From Enterococcus pingfangensis (GTDB lineage Bacteria > Bacillota > Bacilli > Lactobacillales > Enterococcaceae): 64,000 nt of DNA. The translations under genes were made by a program, and so were the position numbers. Location: positions 1 to 64,000 of the forward strand of contig NZ_BJDP01000011.1 in the NCBI RefSeq assembly GCF_005405205.1, in the 5' to 3' direction. Shown in pieces: positions 35,935 through 43,853 of this stretch; position 1 is the first letter of the stretch; each line of letters opens with the position of its first letter. Below the pieces are notes generated by a model. It made no database searches. It saw nothing but the letters and a program-made list of their open reading frames with translations, and had not been told where the DNA came from.

Positions 35935-36411
35935 TTACTCGGTTACCCAAAGTTTTTGATCGTCTTTATAAGGCCATTTTTTCGCGCCATTTTCAACGAT
36001 AAATAGCCGTGATTCATCCACACCTTCATCGATCAGCAGTGAAATTGTCCGTTTAGCACCGCCGCCGCCGCCAGGGCAGACAACATAGATTGGATTGTCG
36101 CCTTCTTTAAATTGATCAGCATTATCAACAACTAGTTTTTCTAATTTTTCCGTATCAACTGGATAGGCCGGTACACTGATTGAGTTTGGCAAATGACCTT
36201 TGGCATAATCTGCTTCTGGTTGAATATCAATGATTTGATAGTCAGCCGGATCATCATTTTCCAAAACCGTTTTCATCTTCTCAGGGGCGATCATTTGCCA
36301 ATCGATATCCGCTTCCGCGCGATCTTCTTTGGCTTCATTTTTTTGACAGCCCGTTAATACTACTGCAAACATTGCTAAAACAATCACTAATAATCCGCTC
36401 ATTCTTTTCAT
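35935..36411 (-). CDS. Rhodanese-domain lipoprotein, 158 aa
   Basis: A lipoprotein signal peptide ends in the lipobox LTGC with Cys22, so the mature protein is anchored outside the membrane. The rhodanese domain covers residues 45-155 (IIDIQPEADYAKGHLPNSISVP within it). Its active loop is CPGGGGGAKR with Cys112: five consecutive glycines replace the usual CxxGxR. Extracytoplasmic rhodaneses may handle thiosulfate or persulfides at the surface. A strong promoter with two overlapping minicistrons lies about 200 bases upstream. Monocistronic. Confidence 0.86.
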   Translation of the reverse strand: MKRMSGLLVIVLAMFAVVLTGCQKNEAKEDRAEADIDWQMIAPEKMKTVLENDDPADYQIIDIQPEADYAKGHLPNSISVPAYPVDTEKLEKLVVDNADQFKEGDNPIYVVCPGGGGGAKRTISLLIDEGVDESRLFIVENGAKKWPYKDDQKLWVTE

Positions 36412-36581
36412 TTACTAAATCCTTCTTCCGTTAATTTTTAGTTGGCGCATTGACTTGATGAGTTCACGTGTTCTTCTATCCGCATTTTGCCGCACAAAAA
36501 AATAAACAGCTTTCGTAGGTGCCGTTCAAAAAATTTAAATTCATTTTTCGTACTTTGAGAGAAAGAAGGCCGCCGGAACTC

Positions 36582-36608
36582 GCTTAGAGACTCTAAGCAA
36601 AATTTTGC
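36582..36608 (-). other. Two overlapping palindromes in the leader
   Basis: GCTTAGAG-A-CTCTAAGC (36582-36598) is a perfect hairpin. GCAAAATTTTGC (36597-36608) is a perfect palindrome sharing its outer GC with it. They overlap the second minicistron, as alternative structures in translation-controlled leaders do. No T-run follows. Confidence 0.5.
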
Positions 36609-36619
36609 TTCATAGTCAT
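36593..36619 (-). CDS. Possible leader minicistron 2 (8 codons)
   Basis: ATG ACT ATG AAG CAA AAT TTT GCT TAG. Its ATG overlaps the TGA of minicistron 1 (ATGA junction), so it could be translated by reinitiation. Support is positional only. Confidence 0.3.
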   Translation of the reverse strand: MTMKQNFA

Positions 36620-36633
36620 AGTCGTTTTGACAC
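36616..36633 (-). CDS. Possible leader minicistron 1 (5 codons)
   Basis: GTG TCA AAA CGA CTA TGA, six bases after a perfect GGAGGTG (36640-36646) and about 35 bases downstream of the promoter start point. The strength of the binding site for such a short frame suggests a regulatory leader peptide rather than chance. Confidence 0.4.
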   Translation of the reverse strand: MSKRL

Positions 36634-36676
36634 TTCTTTCACCTCCAGACCCTTTGTAAAGGTTTTCTCAAAGTAA

Positions 36677-36705
36677 AGTATATCGAAAGAAATAGTCTTT
36701 TTCAA
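36677..36705 (-). promoter_or_regulatory. Strong promoter upstream of the rhodanese lipoprotein gene
   Basis: Minus-strand TTGAAA (36700-36705), 17-base spacer, TATACT (36677-36682). It drives a leader of about 260 bases containing the minicistrons; the rest of the gap 36412-36855 contains no other gene that I can support. Confidence 0.65.
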
Positions 36706-36778
36706 TAACAATTAATGTTCCATTTGATTACTATGATAGTTTAATTATCCGTTAAAATAGCGAATAAAAATAATATCT

Positions 36779-36812
36779 ATAAAAAAACCGTGATATTTTT
36801 CATCACGGTTGT
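36779..36812 (-). terminator. Terminator of the ApbE gene
   Basis: Minus-strand AACCGTGAT / ATCACGGTT stem with seven T. Confidence 0.82.
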
Positions 36813-36855
36813 TTAACTATATTTTTTTATTAAATAATTCCTAGTCGCTTATTGA

Positions 36856-37782
36856 TCAGATCTCGATCCTGCCTTTCAACCCTTCACTATAGGCCAAGCG
36901 CTGATCGGTAGTGATGATAATCCCGTCAATTCCTTTCCGCTGATTCAATTCTGCTAAAACTTCCTGCGCTGATTTAGCAAATAAGCGCGTCGTCCAAATT
37001 TCTCCGGTCAACGATTCTTTTGAAACGATCGTTAAGCTGGCTAGATCTGTTTGAATCGGATAACCTGTCTTGCTGTCAAAAATATGGTGATAGCTTTGTC
37101 CTTGCCATTCGAATTTACGTTCATAAATTCCGGAAGTCACCACGGATTCGTCTCGCGTTTTGACAACAGCGACATAGTTTCCCCGCGGCAAAAATGGATT
37201 TTGAATCCCGATCCGCCAATGACCATCTGCTCGCTGCGGTGCTGGTCCATAAGTCAGTACGTTACCGCCCAGATCGATAAACGCCGCTTTTGCTCCGCTA
37301 GCTTTAAAATCAGCGATAATCTTATCCGCAAAATAACCTTTCGCCAACGCGCCAAGATCCAGTAACATTCCAGGTCGCGATAAAAAAACGGTTTGATTCA
37401 ATTCATCCAGCTGGATAGCCGTTGGGTCGATCATAGTCAGTTTTTCTTGGATTTTTTCCGGTGATGGATACTTCGCGTCAACAAACCCTACCCGCCACTC
37501 TTGAATCAACGGACCGATAGCGATATTTAATGAGCTATCTGAAACTAAGCTCTGTTTTTTGCCAATCTTAATCAACTCAAAAAGTTCTGCATCTACTTTG
37601 ACTGGAGCGATCCCGGCCTGATGATTGACTACCATCAGTTCTGAGTCTGCCGCGTTAGCGCTGAACCGCTGCTCAAAATCTCGCAGATGTTCTTCGGCAG
37701 TGTCCAACATTTTTTCCGCTTGTGGATGATCAATCCAAAGTTTGATGACGGTCCCCATTAAATGTATTGTTCTCTCACTCAT
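36856..37782 (-). CDS. apbE: FAD:protein FMN transferase, 308 aa
   Basis: ApbE flavin transferase. HLMGTVIKLWI opens the fold, DLGALAKGYFADKI and FIDLGGNVLTYG form the FAD/Mg site, and HHIFDSKTGYP near residue 235 is the conserved divalent metal segment. It attaches FMN to Thr/Ser of target proteins. Unlike many family members there is no signal peptide or lipobox, so it would act in the cytoplasm. No flavinylation target (FMN-bind protein, Nqr/Rnf) is in the window. Divergent from the ornithine cyclodeaminase-like gene. Confidence 0.87.
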   Translation of the reverse strand: MSERTIHLMGTVIKLWIDHPQAEKMLDTAEEHLRDFEQRFSANAADSELMVVNHQAGIAPVKVDAELFELIKIGKKQSLVSDSSLNIAIGPLIQEWRVGFVDAKYPSPEKIQEKLTMIDPTAIQLDELNQTVFLSRPGMLLDLGALAKGYFADKIIADFKASGAKAAFIDLGGNVLTYGPAPQRADGHWRIGIQNPFLPRGNYVAVVKTRDESVVTSGIYERKFEWQGQSYHHIFDSKTGYPIQTDLASLTIVSKESLTGEIWTTRLFAKSAQEVLAELNQRKGIDGIIITTDQRLAYSEGLKGRIEI

Positions 37783-37924
37783 TTCTACGTCCCTTTCTTG
37801 CTCTCTTTCTAGCTTAATAGATTATTCGCTCGAACAAAAGAATTATTTCTGAATTTATTTTGAAACCAGTAATGCAATCGCTTATACTTCTAGGTGTGGA
37901 AGTATAAATATAGAGGAGGATTCT

Positions 37925-38911
37925 ATGCTACTTTTATCTCGTGCGAATATCAAACAAGTTTTTACTATGAAAGATGCTATTGAGGCGGACAAGATCGCCT
38001 TCCGTTTATTCAGTGAAGGCAAAACCGAGGTACCCTTGCGGACACAGATCGTTTCAGAAAAACAAAATGGGACATTTTTGTTCATGCCTTCTTATGCGCC
38101 TGATCTAGACGCGGCAGCGCTGAAGATCATCAATATTTTTCCTGACAATATTGATAAAGGTTTAGCATCTGCGCCAGCTCAAGTGTTGTTAGTTGATGGC
38201 AAGACTGGTTATGTCAATGCCTTGTTAGATGGCGTAACGGTCACTCAACTTCGAACCGGCGCCGCATCAGGAGTCGCTTTTGATCTTTTAGGTCGCAAAG
38301 ATGCGAAAAAAGGGGCATTGATTGGCACCGGCGGACAAGCCGCAACGCAATTAGAAGCGATGGTTTGCGCTCGTAAATTAGAGACCGTTTATGTTTTTGA
38401 TCAAAATCAAGCGCGAACAAAAGAATTTTCAGCCCAAATGAATGAAGAATTAAAAGATTATGGTACGCAGATTTTACCAGAGGCGACTTCCGATGAAGCC
38501 ATCAGCGATGCTGATTTGATCATTACGGTCACTCCCGCCACCTCGCCTGTTTTTGATGGCAGTAAAGTCAAAGCCGGTGCCACAGTCAGCTGTGTCGGCT
38601 CTTATCAGCCGCAGATGCAAGAAATGGATCCTGTGATTTTAGAACGAGCAGGCAAAATCTATTTTGATTCAGAAGAAGCCGTACTCTCTGAAGCCGGCGA
38701 TATTTTGATCCCGCTAGCCGCTGGGACCATCACGAAAGCTGACTTCACTGGCGACATCGGTGAAGTTTTATTAGGAAAAATCAACGGACGAGAAAACGAC
38801 GAAGAGATCATCGTCTTCAAAACCGTTGGGATCGGCGCCCAAGATTTAGTCACCGCCCAAAAAATCTATGAGCGCGCACTTGAAAAAAAAATCGGGACAG
38901 AATGGTCCTAA
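37925..38911 (+). CDS. Ornithine cyclodeaminase/mu-crystallin family protein, 328 aa
   Basis: N-terminal dimerisation part with VPLRTQIV and FLFMPSYAP, then a Rossmann domain with LIGTGGQAATQLEAM near residue 135 and CVGSYQPQMQEMDP near 218; GDIGEVLLGK closes the active site. Family members are NAD(P)-linked: ornithine cyclodeaminase, alanine dehydrogenase, ketimine reductase, or opine-like synthases. The exact reaction cannot be assigned. GAGGAGG lies upstream. Followed by a tautomerase gene 61 bases on. Confidence 0.86.
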   Translation: MLLLSRANIKQVFTMKDAIEADKIAFRLFSEGKTEVPLRTQIVSEKQNGTFLFMPSYAPDLDAAALKIINIFPDNIDKGLASAPAQVLLVDGKTGYVNALLDGVTVTQLRTGAASGVAFDLLGRKDAKKGALIGTGGQAATQLEAMVCARKLETVYVFDQNQARTKEFSAQMNEELKDYGTQILPEATSDEAISDADLIITVTPATSPVFDGSKVKAGATVSCVGSYQPQMQEMDPVILERAGKIYFDSEEAVLSEAGDILIPLAAGTITKADFTGDIGEVLLGKINGRENDEEIIVFKTVGIGAQDLVTAQKIYERALEKKIGTEWS

Positions 38912-38972
38912 ACGAAAAGCTGGCTTTTACTTTTATTTAATAAAATCAGATCAAAATAAGGAGGAACCACTC

Positions 38973-39185
38973 ATGCCCCATTTATCAGTTAAATTATATC
39001 CCGGTCGTTCAGAAGCGGTAAAACAAGCTTTTGCTGACAAACTACAAGACTTCGTGGTCAAAGAATTAGGGTGCGAACCAAATGTCGTTTCCGTATCTTT
39101 CAAAGAAATCGATCCAGAAAAATGGAAAGATGTCATTGATGACGAAATCGTTGGCGAAGAAGTTTATATCGAATCAGATTTCTAA
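38973..39185 (+). CDS. 4-oxalocrotonate tautomerase-like protein, 70 aa
   Basis: Small tautomerase with the N-terminal proline base directly after the initiator Met (MPHLSVKLYPGRS) and a length typical of the family. YPGRSEAVKQAFADKL forms the long helix. Members interconvert enol and keto acids. GGAGGAA lies upstream of ATG 38973. Its position after the cyclodeaminase-like gene suggests imine/enamine or keto acid chemistry on the same substrate. Confidence 0.84.
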   Translation: MPHLSVKLYPGRSEAVKQAFADKLQDFVVKELGCEPNVVSVSFKEIDPEKWKDVIDDEIVGEEVYIESDF

Positions 39186-39254
39186 AGGTCAAAACAACTT
39201 CTGTGGATTTAATCAATTGTTGCTTGATCGAAGTGATCACTAATTAAATGAGTA

Positions 39255-39288
39255 GACAAAAAGACGAGTGTACGCTCGTCTTTTTTAT
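39255..39288. terminator. Bidirectional terminator
   Basis: GACGAG / CTCGTC stem with a six-base loop and A/T-runs on both sides, between the tautomerase and the converging editing-protein gene. Confidence 0.82.
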
Positions 39289-39824
39289 CGTTCAATAATT
39301 TTTGGCTGACATTTTGTATAAGGTAAAAATTTTTGCAAAATATCTGCAGTTCTTAATTTCAAATAGCCTGTAGTCGTTCCATCACTGCAGCCATAATAGT
39401 CTTGCTCGCAGACATCTTGATCAAGTACAAGTTGAACATTGCTCGCTTCTTTTAGCAAGGTACTGAAAATAGTTGCTGCTCCGATTTTTGTACCTAACAT
39501 CTCGGTCATCTGCTCGAGAGATGCAAATGAAACGCGAGATATTTCTAATGCTTGACTGAAATCTTTTGATTTGAAGGCTTTATCCCCGCGAGTTACAAAA
39601 AGATAAAAATTTGTTTTTTGGCGGTTGCACAAAAACAGTGTCTTCACCATCTCCATTTCCAATCGCTCATTGATTTGCTGACAATCTTCCATTGTGATGA
39701 CTTCATCAGTCGCCACTCGTTGAAATGCTATTTCTAATTCTTGCAAGACTTGATAAACTTTTTCTTGCAAAGGCGTGCTGTAAACTGTTGGTACAGATGT
39801 AACTATTTCACTTACAAAAACCAT
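39285..39824 (-). CDS. YbaK/ProX-type aminoacyl-tRNA editing protein, 179 aa
   Basis: Matches the prolyl-tRNA editing (YbaK/ProX) fold: MEMVKTLFLCNRQKTNFYLFV, split here by strand, contains the conserved lysine; RVSFASLEQMTEMLGTKIGAATIFS is the signature helix-loop; LVLDQDV follows. It trans-edits mischarged tRNA such as Ala- or Cys-tRNA-Pro. The start is uncertain: ATG 39824 with AAAGGATGAG upstream is preferred over ATG 39845. Confidence 0.85.
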   Translation of the reverse strand: MVFVSEIVTSVPTVYSTPLQEKVYQVLQELEIAFQRVATDEVITMEDCQQINERLEMEMVKTLFLCNRQKTNFYLFVTRGDKAFKSKDFSQALEISRVSFASLEQMTEMLGTKIGAATIFSTLLKEASNVQLVLDQDVCEQDYYGCSDGTTTGYLKLRTADILQKFLPYTKCQPKIIER

Positions 39825-40024
39825 TCTACTCATCCTTTTTTGCATTCTTTATTATGAAAATCAATTGAAGCTTCTCCTACTAACGTTTTCCAACGAAGGA
39901 AATTAGTCATTCCTACTTTCTGTATTGATTAGTTATTAGCAGTAATTTATCATAAAGTCAAAGATTAAAAAAACGATTTTTTTTCATACTTAATATGATA
40001 AAAACAGATGGAGGAGGAATGGCT

Positions 40025-40891
40025 ATGGATATGAACATTCAAAAATACATCGCCTTTGTCAAAACTGTAGAATTAGGCAGCTTCACAAAAGCCGCCAAAA
40101 TTTTAAATTATTCTCAATCAGGGATTAGCCGAATGATCAATGACCTTGAACAAGAATGGGGAATCGTCTTACTAGAACGGAATCGTGCAGGACTCAGATT
40201 AACTTCAGACGGCATGAATGTCTTGCCTTACGCGAAAGAATTGGCAGACAACTATCAAACGTTACAAAACCAATTAGCGGAACTTAGTCACTTAGATACG
40301 GGCTTGATCCGTATAGGAACCTTCTCCAGCGTTGCCACTCACTGGCTACCAGAAGCAATCAAAAAATTCCAAATAGCTTATCCTAAAATTGATTTTGAGT
40401 TATTACTAGGTGACTACGATGAAGTTGAGCAGTGGATTTTAGCTGGCCGCGTTGATTTTGGTTTTTCTCGGTTACCTGCAACACATAATTTGGAACAAAG
40501 ATTTCTGCATGCGGATGAACAGCTGGTCGTTTTACCAAAAGAACATCCATTTTTAGCTAAAGAAAAAATCTTCCTCTCTGATTTGCAAGACCAGCCTTTC
40601 ATTTTACTGGAACGCGAAAGCAATTCAGATGTTGCGGAGCTATTGAAAGACGCTCACGTTCAACCACAAATTAAATTTCGAACATGGGATGATTATTCGA
40701 TTTTAGCAATGGTAGAGAAAAATTTAGGGCTCAGTTTGCTGCCGAAATTAATTTTACAGCGGATCGCCTATCATGTTGAGATTCAATCATTAGCCGATCC
40801 AGTTTTTCGCAAAATCGGGATCCTTTACCGCAGTGAATCACTGCTTTCCTTAGCCAGTCAAAAATTTTTACAATCCTTTTTTAATCTCTAA
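40025..40891 (+). CDS. LysR-family transcriptional regulator, 288 aa
   Basis: N-terminal winged helix (residues 3-62: FVKTVELGSFTKAAKILNYS, QSGISRMINDLEQEWG) and a two-lobed substrate domain from about residue 90 (LIRIGTFSSVATHWLPEAI). ATG 40025 is six bases after GGAGGAGGA; 40019 would be too close to it. The TSUP transporter follows on the same strand 114 bases later and is the likely target. Inducer unknown. Confidence 0.87.
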   Translation: MDMNIQKYIAFVKTVELGSFTKAAKILNYSQSGISRMINDLEQEWGIVLLERNRAGLRLTSDGMNVLPYAKELADNYQTLQNQLAELSHLDTGLIRIGTFSSVATHWLPEAIKKFQIAYPKIDFELLLGDYDEVEQWILAGRVDFGFSRLPATHNLEQRFLHADEQLVVLPKEHPFLAKEKIFLSDLQDQPFILLERESNSDVAELLKDAHVQPQIKFRTWDDYSILAMVEKNLGLSLLPKLILQRIAYHVEIQSLADPVFRKIGILYRSESLLSLASQKFLQSFFNL

Positions 40892-41005
40892 ATTAAATAA
40901 ACTTATTTATTTTAAATAGTTCAATCAATCACAAAAAATCAATTTTATAGTTCTTTCTACTTTATTTACTGGTATAATTAGAAAAAAAGATTTACGGGAG
41001 GATTT

Positions 41006-41881
41006 ATGGCACAGATTATTTTTTATGTTTTGATTGGTCTGATGATCTTTCAAGCGATCATGCTTGTACGCGATGTTGTGACCCATCGCGATGATTTAGG
41101 ACCAGGAAGTTGGCTGATTAGCGGGATTATTGGATTTATTGCTGATTTTGCAGATACGATTGGGATCGGGAGTTTTGCCCTTACCACGATGATGTTGAAT
41201 ATCACCAAACAAAATAGAGACGATCGAAAATTACCGGGAATTCTAAATGTTGGACATGCGATTCCCGTCTTGACTGAAGCTGTGATTTTCGTCACAGTCA
41301 TCAAAGTCGATGCTGTGACTTTGATTTCCTTGATTCTCGCAGCGATCGTTGGTTCTTGGTTCGGCTCTAAATTTGTGACAAAATTATCCGAGACCGCAGT
41401 CCAAAAATGGATCGGTTGGGCACTTTTGATCACCGCTGTTTTGATGTTGTTACGTCAGACAGAAGTCATCGCTTTATTAGGAAAAGGCAATACAGCAATG
41501 GGCTTAACTGGCGGAAAATTAGTTATTGGGATCATCGGCAACTTTTTCTTCGGCGCCTTGATGACAGTCGGCGTTGGTTTGTATGCGCCCTGCATGGCAA
41601 TGGTCTATATGTTAGGGATGACACCGCTGGCGGCGTTTCCGATCATGATGTGTTCTTGCGCCGGGCTTCAACCAGTCGCAAGTATCAACTTTATTCGTGA
41701 AAAAGCTTACTCTAGAAAAATTGCTTTAGCAATCACGATTGGCGGGATCCCCGGTGTAATCATCGCTTCACAATTTTTGATGAACTTAGATATTTCAATG
41801 GTCACTTATTTAGTTATTGTTATTATCTTCTATACTGGAATCCAATATATTCTAAAATCACGAAAAACTGCGCTAGCATAA
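41006..41881 (+). CDS. TSUP-family (TauE/SafE) membrane transporter, 291 aa
   Basis: Eight hydrophobic segments in two homologous halves. DTIGIGSFALTTMMLN in the first half and GVGLYAPCMAMVYMLGM in the second carry the TauE/SafE-type signature. The family moves sulfite, sulfoacetate, thiosulfate or other organosulfur anions across the membrane. A TATAAT box lies 27-32 bases before the ATG, with GGGAGG as binding site. It is behind a LysR gene, suggesting ligand-dependent control. In a window rich in sulfur genes a sulfur anion is plausible but unproven. Confidence 0.84.
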   Translation: MAQIIFYVLIGLMIFQAIMLVRDVVTHRDDLGPGSWLISGIIGFIADFADTIGIGSFALTTMMLNITKQNRDDRKLPGILNVGHAIPVLTEAVIFVTVIKVDAVTLISLILAAIVGSWFGSKFVTKLSETAVQKWIGWALLITAVLMLLRQTEVIALLGKGNTAMGLTGGKLVIGIIGNFFFGALMTVGVGLYAPCMAMVYMLGMTPLAAFPIMMCSCAGLQPVASINFIREKAYSRKIALAITIGGIPGVIIASQFLMNLDISMVTYLVIVIIFYTGIQYILKSRKTALA

Positions 41882-41883
41882 AT

Positions 41884-41925
41884 AAAAAGACACTGTACTT
41901 TGATTAGGTACAGTGTCTTTTTATT
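41884..41925 (+). terminator. Terminator of the TSUP gene
   Basis: GACACTGTAC / GTACAGTGTC perfect 10-bp stem followed by five T. Confidence 0.87.
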
Positions 41926-41978
41926 CGGATCATTTTGCTAACTATTTTTAATAGGCACGCTATTTCGACTATGTTTGA

Positions 41979-42422
41979 TTAGACTCGAAAGCCATTTGCT
42001 AATTGCAATTCGGCTTTCTCTTTTTTTACAAAAGCGACTTGGGCATCGATCAGCTCTTTTGCTATAGGAGAATTATAACGATCAATCTTAGTATTGATCT
42101 CTTTTAAATTCTCTGTCAGCTGTGCTTGCTGACGTAAAACTTCTGCTTTGTGCGCTTGCAACAGGGCTTTTCGTTGAGGAATCGTCTTAGAACCGTCCAT
42201 ACAATAGTCAATATATTGTCTAATCTCATAGATCGGCATCCCGGTATTTTTTAAACAACAAACTGTATGGATCAGATTCAAGTCTGATTCAGTAAATTCA
42301 CGGTAACCTGAATCATTTTTTGCAACAAAAGGTAATAGTCCTTTCTTGTCATAAAAGCGGAGTGCAGAGATCGTCAAACCAAATTTTTCTGCTACTTCTT
42401 TAATTGTATACGTCTTAGCCAT
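41979..42422 (-). CDS. MerR-family transcriptional regulator, 147 aa
   Basis: N-terminal MerR winged helix (YTIKEVAEKFGLTISALRFYDKKGLL, split as two helices and wing), then a coiled coil at about 80-120. The C-terminus lacks the metal-binding cysteine loop of metal sensors and lies in the TipAL/AdhR-like branch that senses organic or carbonyl stress. AGGAGG lies upstream. Convergent with the TSUP gene. Targets not evident. Confidence 0.85.
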   Translation of the reverse strand: MAKTYTIKEVAEKFGLTISALRFYDKKGLLPFVAKNDSGYREFTESDLNLIHTVCCLKNTGMPIYEIRQYIDYCMDGSKTIPQRKALLQAHKAEVLRQQAQLTENLKEINTKIDRYNSPIAKELIDAQVAFVKKEKAELQLANGFRV

Positions 42423-42556
42423 TATTTTTCCCTCCTATACTAAACAAAATTATTCTCACTGAATCACATAGGATTTTGCATTACAATAATTCAATGAAGT
42501 AAAATAGTCAAATAAAGGACTTAACTATCTGATGCAACGAAAAAAATAGTCTGTAT

Positions 42557-42591
42557 AAAAAAGACCGATCATTTTAAATGATCGGTCCGTT
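42557..42591 (-). terminator. Terminator of the 369-aa lipoprotein gene
   Basis: GACCGATCAT / ATGATCGGTC perfect stem with T-run on the minus strand. Confidence 0.85.
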
Positions 42592-42594
42592 TGA

Positions 42595-43704
42595 TTAGGC
42601 TGATAGTTGCCCAGATTGTTCTAACGCTTCTTCAAGTTGTTTGTATTGTTCATCGGTCAGATAGGGTTTGTATGTCTCTTTGATTTGATCAATTTCAGTT
42701 TGGGTCAACTGTGCTTGGCCGCTTCTGATCACATCTAGCAAATCGTTGAAATCTTCTTCTGGAACAAGTGCGCTTTGTTCTTGCGCAGAAGCAAAGATCT
42801 CTTCAATTTCTTTAACCGAGACTGTCTCAGCCGCTTTTGGCAGCGTGATTTTTTTCTTTGATTCCTTGGCTTGATTGTTGAGTGTCAAATCAGCAGAAAC
42901 CGTGACATCCTCATTTTTAGCTGCAAGTTTTAGTGTTGTTTTTTGAGTATTTTTTTGCGTGTTCAAAGTTGTTGTCTGTTCATACTTAGTCAACTGATCC
43001 AAGCTTTCTTTCAGTTCTTTGGCTGTCTTTTTCTCATCTTTATTGCCGTTTTCTTCGACGTATTTGATAAATCCTTGGATATCTTTTTTAGTGAATGTCC
43101 GTTTGATAGTCTCTTCTTTTTTCTCAAATGATTCAGGCGCTAAAGTATCAAGGTACTCACTGAAAAGTTCTGTATTCAAGTTTCCGCTGATTGAGTCAGC
43201 CGCCGTATCTCCCGCGGCACTTTCTTCCATATCTTCTTCGGTTACATGGATGTATTTTCCTTCTAAGCGTTCCAAGTCTTTTGCTTCAATAGGAATTTCC
43301 GCATCAAATTCTTTTGCAATATCAATGATCTCTGTCAAAATCACCGTATTCATATACAACTCTTGTTTCTTTTCATTCATAAAAAATTCAACTGGAATCT
43401 TCTGCCCTAAAAGATCAAAATCCATCGTCATCTCAAGTTGTTCCTTCTTGCTATCTTTTAGATAGTCGCCTGAGATTTTTGTGCCGCTGACCATTTTTGC
43501 GGCCATCTCCATCGAAGCCCGCGTTGGTGCATCAGCATTTTCAGCTTCAATCGACACCTTGTTGAGCGCGATCGAATATTCTCCGGCGTTCATTTTATTT
43601 TGTTCTGCCAACTCCGCTGTAAATTCTTTCTGGGTTTCTTTTTTACAGCCGGCAAACAGGATTATTGCTAATGCCGCCACCACAACCACTTTTAACTTTT
43701 TCAT
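42595..43704 (-). CDS. Surface lipoprotein of unknown function, 369 aa
   Basis: Signal peptide with lipobox LFAGC (Cys20). The mature part is highly charged, lysine/glutamate-rich, and has the look of DUF6612/LppX-like lipoproteins: DLLGQKIPVEFFMNEKKQELY and later FSEYLDTLAPESFEKKEE (each within a strand-rich domain), followed by beta strands with TTLNTQKNTQKTTLKLAA. The C-terminal 70 residues are acidic helices. Anchored outside the membrane. Ligand unknown. Confidence 0.8.
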   Translation of the reverse strand: MKKLKVVVVAALAIILFAGCKKETQKEFTAELAEQNKMNAGEYSIALNKVSIEAENADAPTRASMEMAAKMVSGTKISGDYLKDSKKEQLEMTMDFDLLGQKIPVEFFMNEKKQELYMNTVILTEIIDIAKEFDAEIPIEAKDLERLEGKYIHVTEEDMEESAAGDTAADSISGNLNTELFSEYLDTLAPESFEKKEETIKRTFTKKDIQGFIKYVEENGNKDEKKTAKELKESLDQLTKYEQTTTLNTQKNTQKTTLKLAAKNEDVTVSADLTLNNQAKESKKKITLPKAAETVSVKEIEEIFASAQEQSALVPEEDFNDLLDVIRSGQAQLTQTEIDQIKETYKPYLTDEQYKQLEEALEQSGQLSA

Positions 43705-43853
43705 TTTTATTCTCCTTATAAAATAATCTTTTCTCCATCATATCGGTCTTGAAACATGAATACAAACATTTATCAAAAAAACTGGTTTGTTTATCTTTCT
43801 ATTTTTTACCATTAACTTCCCAATAAAAATGTCGCTTGGTCAACCAGATACCT

